From the NCBI GenBank assembly GCA_937892225.1, contig CALAUH010000295.1, positions 1-25,841 on the forward strand: a stretch of 25,841 nucleotides of DNA. The letters are read 5' to 3'. The notes under the pieces were generated by a model, which did not search any database, was not told the origin of the DNA, and worked only from the letters and a program-made list of their open reading frames with translations. Source of the stretch: an uncultured Treponema sp. (GTDB lineage: Bacteria; Spirochaetota; Spirochaetia; Treponematales; Treponemataceae). Numbering within the stretch: position 1 is the first letter of the stretch; each line of letters begins with the position of its first letter. Made by a program: the position numbers and the translations under genes. This document shows positions 8,514 through 16,027 of the stretch, one piece after another.

Positions 8514-8521
8514 GTAATTAT

Positions 8522-8914
8522 ATGAAAAAAATACTTGTAATTGTAATAAGTCTGATAACATTAATTTTTATTGCCGGATGTGTCTCTTCTAAAAAAAATG
8601 AAACTGTTGAAAAAGATGAAGTTGCTGTTAAAGTTCCTTCTTCTACGGCAAAGTTTACTAATCATTCATTTTTAACAGAAGAAAATATCGGTCAGACTTT
8701 TACAATTACTGGTTTATTGCAGAAGAGTGGAGAAGATTATTTAATTACTGAAAATATTCAAAGTAAAAGTTCCGTTGTGTTTTCTGTTATTGCAGAAGAT
8801 GATTTAATTAAAAGACTTGATGAATTGGAAAATTCAATGGTAACTGTTACGGGGTTATTAATTAAAGTTGAATCTCCATGGAGAAAAACGATTCAAATCA
8901 CTTTGATTAATTAA
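8522..8914 (+). CDS. Small lipoprotein of unknown function, possible OB-fold
   Basis: A 130-residue protein with a clear lipoprotein signal, hydrophobic residues 4-18 and lipobox IAGC (Cys20). A short Lys/Glu-rich linker follows, then about 80 residues of alternating beta strands (GQTFTITGLL, YLITENI, MVTVTGLLIKVES, KTIQITLI) that look like a small OB-type barrel. I do not recognise the family. It starts 8 bp after the peptidase gene, using an AGG that overlaps the peptidase stop codon, so the two are probably co-translated and may act in the same compartment. Confidence 0.75.
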   Translation: MKKILVIVISLITLIFIAGCVSSKKNETVEKDEVAVKVPSSTAKFTNHSFLTEENIGQTFTITGLLQKSGEDYLITENIQSKSSVVFSVIAEDDLIKRLDELENSMVTVTGLLIKVESPWRKTIQITLIN

Positions 8915-8939
8915 CTAAATTAACGTAATCTGATATACT
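8911..8939 (+). promoter_or_regulatory. Probable promoter of the exonuclease gene
   Basis: TTAACT (8911-8916), 17-bp spacer, TATACT (8934-8939), then 6 nt to the ATG. The -35 overlaps the stop codon of the preceding lipoprotein gene. The spacing predicts a start at the ATG itself, and no Shine-Dalgarno is present. Confidence 0.5.
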
Positions 8940-8945
8940 TCTTTT

Positions 8946-9866
8946 ATGAATCATAAATCTTTTGTTTTTTTTGACTGTGAATGTGCAAATACATTTGATG
9001 GAATTGGAAAAATCTGTTCGTTAGGTTATGTAGTTGCTGATGATGAATTAAATGTTTTAGAAAGTGAAGATGTTGTTATAAATCCTGAATGTGAATTTGA
9101 CTGGTATCTTTTTAGTGGAAAGGGGGGATGTCAGCTTGCATATTCAAAAGATTATTTTAGAATTAAACCTAACTGGGAAAGTTATTACAAGGAAATTAAA
9201 AAACTTTTTACTACTGGTAATCGTTATGTTTTAGGTTTTGCAGTCGGTAATGATGTTGGTTTTGTTAATTCTGCATGTGAACGTTATAACGAAGATTTTA
9301 TTCAGTTCAGAGCATTTGATTTAGAAAAATTTTTAGAGCAAAAATACGGAAAAAAACAGAAACTTGTTGAATGGGCAGAAGAACTAGGTGTTAATGTTGC
9401 AAAATATCAAAGTCATAAATCTGTCGATGATGCAATGATGACAATGCTTTGTCTTAAAAAAGTCTGTATGAATGAAAATATTTCGGTGGAAAATCTTTTA
9501 CAGCAGAATAAAGGATTATTTATTTCTTCTGAACAGATGCTTATTCAGCAGGAAGAACGTGCTTACCGTAAAGAAATGACTGAAAAAATAAAACGTCTTT
9601 ATGGTAAAAAATCACCTAAACCTAGCCACAAAACAATTGTCGGTAACAAATATGAATTGTCATCATCTTTAATGAAATCTGATATTGATATGAGTTTTGC
9701 ACTTGTAAAAAAGATTTATGATAATGGTGGAACAACCTTTGAGCATCTTGTTGGTGATGGTTATGTTATTTTTGAAGAAAATCCAGATGATTTAATCATA
9801 GAAAAATTAAAAAAACGTGGATTAAAAGCAGTTATGTTAGAAGAAATGATGCTGATTTTAAGATAA
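8946..9866 (+). CDS. DEDDh 3'-5' exonuclease with possible C-terminal BRCT-like domain
   Basis: A 306-residue protein whose first 180 residues are an RNase T / DnaQ-type exonuclease. Metal-binding residues are visible as D10 and E12 (FFDCECA), D103 (VGNDVGF), and H157 with D162 (HKSVDDA), completing the DEDDh set. Residues about 190-225 form a charged, probably helical linker. The last 80 residues (VGNKYELSSS, NGGTTFEHLVGDGYVIFEEN, LKAVMLEEMMLIL) resemble the beta-alpha layout of a BRCT domain, including a paired glycine and a closing helix; this second assignment is tentative. Such enzymes trim DNA or RNA 3' ends in repair or RNA turnover. The gene probably has its own promoter and looks leaderless. 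Confidence 0.85.
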   Translation: MNHKSFVFFDCECANTFDGIGKICSLGYVVADDELNVLESEDVVINPECEFDWYLFSGKGGCQLAYSKDYFRIKPNWESYYKEIKKLFTTGNRYVLGFAVGNDVGFVNSACERYNEDFIQFRAFDLEKFLEQKYGKKQKLVEWAEELGVNVAKYQSHKSVDDAMMTMLCLKKVCMNENISVENLLQQNKGLFISSEQMLIQQEERAYRKEMTEKIKRLYGKKSPKPSHKTIVGNKYELSSSLMKSDIDMSFALVKKIYDNGGTTFEHLVGDGYVIFEENPDDLIIEKLKKRGLKAVMLEEMMLILR

Positions 9867-9908
9867 ACTGTTATCAATTTTTAATGCTTATATAGTAGAA
9901 ATAACTCA

Positions 9909-9996
9909 AAAAAATGCACTTGTATGCCGATATTTAAAATGGAGTTTTGTATAATAAACTTTTTTAAATATTTTAGGGTAAAAAGGTGCATTTTTT
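9909..9996. repeat. Inverted repeat upstream of the cyclase gene
   Basis: AAAAAATGCAC (9909-9919) is an exact reverse complement of GTGCATTTTTT (9986-9996). The right arm ends directly at the cyclase ATG and overlaps the last base of its AAAAGG ribosome-binding site (9981-9986). A good -10 box, TATAAT (9950-9955), lies between the arms. Confidence 0.5.
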
Positions 9997-12087
9997 ATGG
10001 CCAGATCACTTTCGATAGGAAAAAAACTGATTTTAATTATTTCAGTTATTGTAATTCTTTCTCTGGGAGCTATTACTTTTTTAGTAAGTTTTTTATTAGC
10101 TGGAAGTACAGGTTCAATCCGTATAGATGCAGAAGATAACAATTTTACCCTTTCAAGTCAGGCTGCAACAACTGCAGAAAATGAATTAAACTCCACAAGA
10201 TCTAATGTTTCTTTACTTCTTGATATGCTTAATCTTTCAGGTTCTTCAGCATTACTTTCAAGACAGACTACATCATACTTTTTTGACAGAAATGCATATA
10301 TTGGTGCAGTTGTTGTTCCAGAAAGAACATCTTTTATTAACGATAAATTTTTTGTATCACACGAAATTGAATCATCTTTAGTAAACGAATTTATTTCTTT
10401 ACATTCACAGGATATTCAGCGTGCAAAAGAGGGTGAAACTTTTGTTTTTAATGCCGCTCCTGTTTTTAATAATGCAGTTTTAGTTTATATGTTCCCATGG
10501 AAAGAAGATGGTAAAGATGAATGTGTTGTTATTTTCTTTTCATCAGATTCTCTTTCTGAAAATTTTAGTACAGGAAAAGCAAATCAGATTTTTATGATTA
10601 ATCATCAGGGGGATTTACTTATTCATTCTGATTTTGAACTTGTAAAATCTGGTGCTAATATGAATAAGCTTGAATTACTTAATGTAATGAATGCAAATAA
10701 TGATGAACATCGTCAGGTAATTTTTACAGATTTGGATGGAAATGAATGTTTTGGTGCATATCATAAACTTGGATTTGCCAATCTTGCAGTTTTATCTGTC
10801 GTAGAAAAAAATAAAGCTCTTAGACCTGTATACGATCAGACTATTAAAAATATCTGGCTCAGTTGTGCAGTTTTATTCATTTCAATTTTATCAATTTTCT
10901 TCTTTTCAAAGACGATTTCAAATCCTCTTAAAAAATTAACAGCAGTTGCAAAAGAAATAGGTCAGGGTAATTTTAATACAGATTTATTTGATGAACTTAC
11001 TCCTAATAAAAAGAAACCTCGTACAGATGAAATCGGTGTTTTAATGCAGTCGACAAAAGATGAACGGGAAATATTAAATACTGTCAGTCGTCTTACAAAT
11101 AAAGGTGTTGCAAAAGCAGTTGCTCGTAAAGAAATTGATTTTAATCCTCATTTAAAAGATATTACAATTTTCTTTAGTGATATTCGTGGTTTTACATCAA
11201 TTTCGGATAGTTTTACAAAACGTTTTGGCCTTGATTCAGGTGCTGCAATCATTGGATTTTTAAATGATTATATGAGCCGAATGGTAAATTGTATTACAAT
11301 TTCTGGCGGTAACGTAGATAAATTCGAAGGTGATGCAATTATGGCATGCTGGGGTGTATTAAGAGATGATGATTTATCTTTTGAACATATGCCAGATACT
11401 GATCCTAAAAAACAGGAACTTGCTTTATTGCATTTCCGTCATATGAAAGAAGATGCTCTTAATTCAATTCGTTGTGCTTTAGCAATGCGATATTCACTTA
11501 TGCTTTATAACAAAAAAGCTGTGGAATTTACAAAAGCACATCAGAATGAACCAAAGGCAGCAATTAAACCAATTATTCGAATAGGTTCTGGTATTAATAC
11601 TGGTAGAGCTACAGTCGGATTTATGGGTTCTATGGATAAGATGGAATTTACTTCGATTGGTGATTCAGTCAATCTTGCAAGTCGTACAGAAAGTTCAAAT
11701 AAACTTTGTGGAACTGATATGCTTATTACAGAAGCTACTTATACATTACTTAGATATGATTATATAAAATGTAAGGATAATAATTATACAATTAAGCCAC
11801 ATAATATAGAAAATGAAATAATTGTAGAAGAAATTCCAGTAACTTTTGATGTAAAAGGTAAGGGCAAACAGCATTTCTATGGTGTTGTAAATATGCCTAA
11901 TTTTGATATAGAAAAATTCTTTAAAACTACAGATCCTGAGTTTGTAGTAGATGAATATTGTCGAAGAGCAGTTGGTCCTTTGGGGCCTAAAACGCTTTCG
12001 GATGTACGAACGCTTTTAGGAATACCAACGCCGGATTTTAACGAGGTTAATCTTAATGCGGAAGAAAGCAAAGTTAAAGCTAACTGA
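9997..12087 (+). CDS. Membrane-bound class III adenylate cyclase with sensor and HAMP domains
   Basis: A 696-residue receptor-type cyclase making cAMP from ATP. Transmembrane helix 1 is at about 10-36, an extracytoplasmic sensor of some 250 residues (probably Cache-like) follows, helix 2 is at about 286-304, then HAMP (NPLKKLTAVAKEIGQGNF) and a catalytic domain from about 385. Metal aspartates are D395 (FSDIRGFT) and D446 (KFEGDAIMA). The purine-selecting pair appears to be K442 and T552, a Lys/Thr pair known from bacterial adenylate cyclases. N559 and R563 (VNLASR) fit the transition-state residues. All catalytic positions are therefore present. The tail after about 640 is extra. It overlaps the FecR-domain gene by 32 bp, so the two are translationally coupled. 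What the sensor binds cannot be told. Confidence 0.92.
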   Translation: MARSLSIGKKLILIISVIVILSLGAITFLVSFLLAGSTGSIRIDAEDNNFTLSSQAATTAENELNSTRSNVSLLLDMLNLSGSSALLSRQTTSYFFDRNAYIGAVVVPERTSFINDKFFVSHEIESSLVNEFISLHSQDIQRAKEGETFVFNAAPVFNNAVLVYMFPWKEDGKDECVVIFFSSDSLSENFSTGKANQIFMINHQGDLLIHSDFELVKSGANMNKLELLNVMNANNDEHRQVIFTDLDGNECFGAYHKLGFANLAVLSVVEKNKALRPVYDQTIKNIWLSCAVLFISILSIFFFSKTISNPLKKLTAVAKEIGQGNFNTDLFDELTPNKKKPRTDEIGVLMQSTKDEREILNTVSRLTNKGVAKAVARKEIDFNPHLKDITIFFSDIRGFTSISDSFTKRFGLDSGAAIIGFLNDYMSRMVNCITISGGNVDKFEGDAIMACWGVLRDDDLSFEHMPDTDPKKQELALLHFRHMKEDALNSIRCALAMRYSLMLYNKKAVEFTKAHQNEPKAAIKPIIRIGSGINTGRATVGFMGSMDKMEFTSIGDSVNLASRTESSNKLCGTDMLITEATYTLLRYDYIKCKDNNYTIKPHNIENEIIVEEIPVTFDVKGKGKQHFYGVVNMPNFDIEKFFKTTDPEFVVDEYCRRAVGPLGPKTLSDVRTLLGIPTPDFNEVNLNAEESKVKAN

Positions 12088-14827
12088 TGTTTTATTTGTT
12101 TTACTCTGCCTTTTAGCTTCACTTTTTTGTCTGGTTAAATTCTGGCTTGAGTTAAACAAAACGTTTAGTAAAAAAGAAACACCAATAGCTGTTATTGAAT
12201 ATAAATATAAGATTGCTCAAAGAAAAATTCTGGATGAACTTGTCTGGGACCGCTTAAGACAAAAGTCGGATGTTTACAATGGTGATACAATCCGAATTGC
12301 ACCACAGGCAGAAGCAACTATTTATTGTGTAGATAAAAATTCTATTGAACTGCATGAAAATACAATGGTGCAGATTTTTTTAGTTAACGGTACATTACAA
12401 CTTTCTTCATCATATGGAAAATTTTCTGCTAAGACAGAATCAAAAATGATTATAAAATATGGAAATAACATCATAAATCTTGATGCAAATTCTAAAGCAT
12501 CTTTTGATTCTTCTGCAAACGGATTTTCTATTCAAATGGAAAAAGGAAATGCAGTTTTACAAAAAGACGGCGGCAATTATGAAATAAATCAGGGGATAAA
12601 AACAATGTTACAGGATGATGGAACAATGATTCAAAGTCATCTTGTAGTATTAAATCCATCTGTAAATCAGAGAATTATTAATTTTGAAAAAGATGCAATT
12701 GAATATGATTTTGAATGGAACTCTGATATAAACAATATTTTAATTGAAACTTCGCCTGTAAAAGATTTTTCTAGGGATGTTTCTAAAAAAATCGTTAAAA
12801 ATGTATCAAAATCTTCTATTAATGTACCTAATGGCGTGACATTCTGGAAGGTAACTACACTGCCTGAAGAAAACTCTAAAATCAGTTCAGAAACAGTTGC
12901 AGGTAAAATTAATTCTATTTATTCTCCAGTTCCAGAATTAATTTCTCCAAAAGAAGATTCAATCACAACTTATAGAAATAAATTACCATCAATCCGTTTG
13001 TCCTGGACAGAAAGTGAAAAAGCATCATCTTATGAACTTAAAATTGCTGATAACAAACAGATGAATAATCCTGTTATTGTAAAAAGAGCATCAAGTTGTT
13101 CTTATACAGTTACAACTTTAGAAAAAGGAAACTGGTATTGGACAGTAACTCCATTCTATATTACAGATGATATTGGTTATGGTAAAACTTCTTTAACAGG
13201 ACATTTTGAAATCAAGCAGAGTTTTGAAATGCAGGCTCCGGTTTTACTGTTACCAAAAGATTCTGATCTTGTAAGTACTAAAGTTCAGACTGGAACTACA
13301 AAAGCATATAAAAATATTGTTTTCTCTTGGCAGGATGAACCAGAAGCAAGTTTCTATGAAATAAAAATCTGGGGTGAAAATTCTGCTTCGACACCTGTTG
13401 TAAAAGAAAATGTAAATAAAAATTATTTCAGCTTAGATACATCAAAAGTGGATTTAGCAAACGGATTGTGGTACTGGCAGGTTTCTGTAAATGATTCTGA
13501 CGGTAAATCTAAAGATTCTGAAATAAGAAAATTTTATGCAGTTGATGCTGAACTTGAACAAAGAACATTATTCCCTCCAGACGGATATCATTTAGCAGAA
13601 TCTAGATCTCAGGATATAAAATTCAGCTGGAAAACAAATATTTCTAATCAGGTTCTTTTTGAAATTGCAAGGGATATTGAATTTACACAAATTGTAAGTT
13701 CAGAAACAGTTTCTAATTTTTCTACAAACGGACGACTTTTAAAACCTGGAACTTACTACTGGCGTATTTCTTCAAAAATTGGTTCGTTCAAAAAAGCGAC
13801 AGAACCAAAAACTTTATATATAGATGAACCATTAAAACCTGCTGAATTAATTAATCCTATTAACGGTTCAAGAGTTATTGTAAGACCAGGTTCTAAATAT
13901 AAGTTCCGCTGGAAGACTGTAGAAAATGCTGATTATTATTCTATAAAAATAGCACGTGCATCGTCTCCAGAAAATTATATTGTTGAACAGAATTTTATAG
14001 AACCTTCTAATCCTGATGTAGTAGAGTTCAGTTTAGATTTATCCAGCTGGGAAGAAGTAAAATATGTCTGGACAGTTCAGGCATTCCGAGAAGAATCTCC
14101 AATGGCATCTAGACTTACAGGTTATTTATCTACAAGTAATTTCTTGGTTAAACAGCTTAAACCTGTAAAATTGATTTCTCCATTAAATAATGTTATTTAT
14201 GATGGAGCAAATGCAATTAAATCACCGGGTTTTGTAGAATGGTCAAGTGTGGATGAACCTAAAAAAACAAAACTTGTTATTTACAAAGATAGAATTTCAG
14301 AGGAAAATATAACATATGCAGGAAATAATCCTTCATTTACAGAACAGCTTCCTGTATTATATGAAGGAACATATTTCTGGAAAATTGTAGCAAGTACATA
14401 TGATGGATATGATATTTCTTCTCAGGAAACAAGAAAGTTTACTGTAACAGAAATACCAAAATTAGATGCACCAAAGAAAATTCTTCCTGTTGAAAAACAG
14501 AAATTTAATGGTACATATTTTAAAGAAAATAGAACAATTATGTTTAAATGGGAGAGTGTTCCGGAAGCTGAACAGTATATTTTCCGATTAAAGAATAGCA
14601 AGAATAAAGTAATTTCTGAACAGGTGTTAGATAAAAATACACTTGAATTTGAATTAAAAGATTTATCTATTCTTGAAAAAGGAAAATTAAAGTGGAGTGT
14701 AGAGGCACAATCACTTTATCAGGGAATTATATTCCAGCAGGGTAAAGTAGAAGATTCTAGTCTGACAATTGATTTACCATCAGTTAAGACTAAATTAAAA
14801 AATCCGGGTAGATTATATGGTAAATAA
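12056..14827 (+). CDS. FecR-domain envelope protein with tandem Ig/FN3-like repeats
   Basis: A 923-residue protein with an N-terminal uncleaved-looking membrane helix (about 10-31), then a FecR domain (about 60-190: QKSDVYNGDTIRIAPQAEA, SKASFDSSANGFSIQMEKG), then six or so beta-sandwich repeats. Each repeat opens with a proline-rich LISP/LLPK/LFPP/LINP segment, has a central Trp strand (RLSWTES, VFSWQDE, KFSWKTN, KFRWKTV, MFKWESV) and closes with a WYWxVxA-type strand. Most of the chain should lie in the periplasm. In other bacteria FecR domains sense envelope signals and pass them inward; here no sigma factor is adjacent. A GAGG (12043-12046) with 9-nt spacing supports the ATG inside the cyclase gene. 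It overlaps the next gene by 11 bp. Confidence 0.87.
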   Translation: MRKKAKLKLTDVLFVLLCLLASLFCLVKFWLELNKTFSKKETPIAVIEYKYKIAQRKILDELVWDRLRQKSDVYNGDTIRIAPQAEATIYCVDKNSIELHENTMVQIFLVNGTLQLSSSYGKFSAKTESKMIIKYGNNIINLDANSKASFDSSANGFSIQMEKGNAVLQKDGGNYEINQGIKTMLQDDGTMIQSHLVVLNPSVNQRIINFEKDAIEYDFEWNSDINNILIETSPVKDFSRDVSKKIVKNVSKSSINVPNGVTFWKVTTLPEENSKISSETVAGKINSIYSPVPELISPKEDSITTYRNKLPSIRLSWTESEKASSYELKIADNKQMNNPVIVKRASSCSYTVTTLEKGNWYWTVTPFYITDDIGYGKTSLTGHFEIKQSFEMQAPVLLLPKDSDLVSTKVQTGTTKAYKNIVFSWQDEPEASFYEIKIWGENSASTPVVKENVNKNYFSLDTSKVDLANGLWYWQVSVNDSDGKSKDSEIRKFYAVDAELEQRTLFPPDGYHLAESRSQDIKFSWKTNISNQVLFEIARDIEFTQIVSSETVSNFSTNGRLLKPGTYYWRISSKIGSFKKATEPKTLYIDEPLKPAELINPINGSRVIVRPGSKYKFRWKTVENADYYSIKIARASSPENYIVEQNFIEPSNPDVVEFSLDLSSWEEVKYVWTVQAFREESPMASRLTGYLSTSNFLVKQLKPVKLISPLNNVIYDGANAIKSPGFVEWSSVDEPKKTKLVIYKDRISEENITYAGNNPSFTEQLPVLYEGTYFWKIVASTYDGYDISSQETRKFTVTEIPKLDAPKKILPVEKQKFNGTYFKENRTIMFKWESVPEAEQYIFRLKNSKNKVISEQVLDKNTLEFELKDLSILEKGKLKWSVEAQSLYQGIIFQQGKVEDSSLTIDLPSVKTKLKNPGRLYGK

Positions 14828-16007
14828 TAGAAAGATTTTAACCTCTTTAATTATTCTCTTTTTATCATCTTTTTGTTTTTCGCAGGAAGTTAATTATCAT
14901 CTTGTGGAAGATGAAAAAGGTGATTATGAATTTACACAGACTCTTACATGGGAAGATGCCGGCGATGTTTTAAAATATGAATTTACAATAGAAAGCTGGA
15001 ATGAGAAAAAAAAGGTTTACGAAAAAAAAGATTTTATAGAAACTCAGGAGCATTCAGTAGAATTATCTTTAAAAGCAGGTCTTTATAGATACAGAATCGT
15101 AATTTTTAATCTGCTTGGGCTTAAGGAATTTGATACGGACTGGCAGGAATTAACAATCATAAAAGCATATAAACCGGTTGTAAAAAGTATCAGCCCGAAA
15201 TTACTTTATCTTGAAGAAGTACAGGATGGTAATTTTGAAATTGACGGTCAGGAATTACGCGACGGTATTGAATTTTATATAGAAAATGAAAAAGGTAAAA
15301 GATTAGAAGTGGAAATAAAACAGCGTGATACAAAAAATCGTCATGCAGAAATCTATGTAAATCCAGATAAATTAAAGGTCGGTAAATATTCACTTGTTGC
15401 AATAAATGAAGGCGGATTAAAAACAATTTATCCTGATATTAAAATTGTCTATAAAAAACCAGTCGATTTTGATATAAGTGCGTCTTATGTTGTTCCTTTG
15501 ATTTTTTTTGATGATACATTTCCGACTTATCTTGGAAATACAGCGTATCTGTTAAGTGCAACTTTTAAAATGAATCTTATGCCTTTTAAAATGGCTTCCG
15601 GATATTATGGAATTGGAGTAAACGGTTTTTATACAAGAATGTTTAAGGATTTTGAAAATTACAGCGTTAACGGTAACGTTTTTTACGGTAATTTGAATTT
15701 TGTATATCAGTATCCGGTTAGAAAAGTAGATAAAAATCAGAAAGTCAGAAGATTAAAAATGACAATTGAAGGAAGAGCCGGTGTAGGAGTTACATATTTT
15801 TCTGACTTTAAATATTACTTCCCTCATGATATAATTACAGAATCATTAAACAGTCTTGCAATTAATATGGATTTAGGGGCAGGGGTACAGATTTATTTTA
15901 CAAAGAATCTTTTTATAAATATTGATTTGGATTATTTAATGACGTTTGCAAAAGATACAATTCCAGGCGTCTTTTTACCAGCGGTCGGAGCTGGCTGGCA
16001 ATTCTAA
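14817..16007 (+). CDS. Predicted outer-membrane beta-barrel protein with N-terminal Ig/IPT-like domains
   Basis: A 396-residue exported protein. A signal peptide (about 1-22, ending SFCFS) is followed by an FN3-like domain (WEDAGDVLKYEFTIESW to LYRYRIVIFNLLG), an IPT/TIG-like domain (about 118-215, KPVVKSISPKLLYL onward), and from about 220 a region of alternating amphipathic strands rich in Tyr, Phe and Gly. It ends in GAGWQF, and a terminal Phe is the usual signal of Gram-negative-type outer membrane barrels. The barrel part is about 175 residues, enough for 8 strands. The gene starts inside the FecR gene, so cyclase, FecR protein and barrel are made together. From memory, T. pallidum TP0483 sits in a similar setting and is reported to bind fibronectin; this parallel needs a search. 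Confidence 0.82.
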   Translation: MVNNRKILTSLIILFLSSFCFSQEVNYHLVEDEKGDYEFTQTLTWEDAGDVLKYEFTIESWNEKKKVYEKKDFIETQEHSVELSLKAGLYRYRIVIFNLLGLKEFDTDWQELTIIKAYKPVVKSISPKLLYLEEVQDGNFEIDGQELRDGIEFYIENEKGKRLEVEIKQRDTKNRHAEIYVNPDKLKVGKYSLVAINEGGLKTIYPDIKIVYKKPVDFDISASYVVPLIFFDDTFPTYLGNTAYLLSATFKMNLMPFKMASGYYGIGVNGFYTRMFKDFENYSVNGNVFYGNLNFVYQYPVRKVDKNQKVRRLKMTIEGRAGVGVTYFSDFKYYFPHDIITESLNSLAINMDLGAGVQIYFTKNLFINIDLDYLMTFAKDTIPGVFLPAVGAGWQF

Positions 16008-16027
16008 AATTTCAGGGAGTTTTGAAA

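Noticed and set aside
16022..16027. TTG start for the first beta-helix lipoprotein
   Set aside because: It is only 2 nt from the AGGGAG site; the ATG at 16028 has 8-nt spacing.
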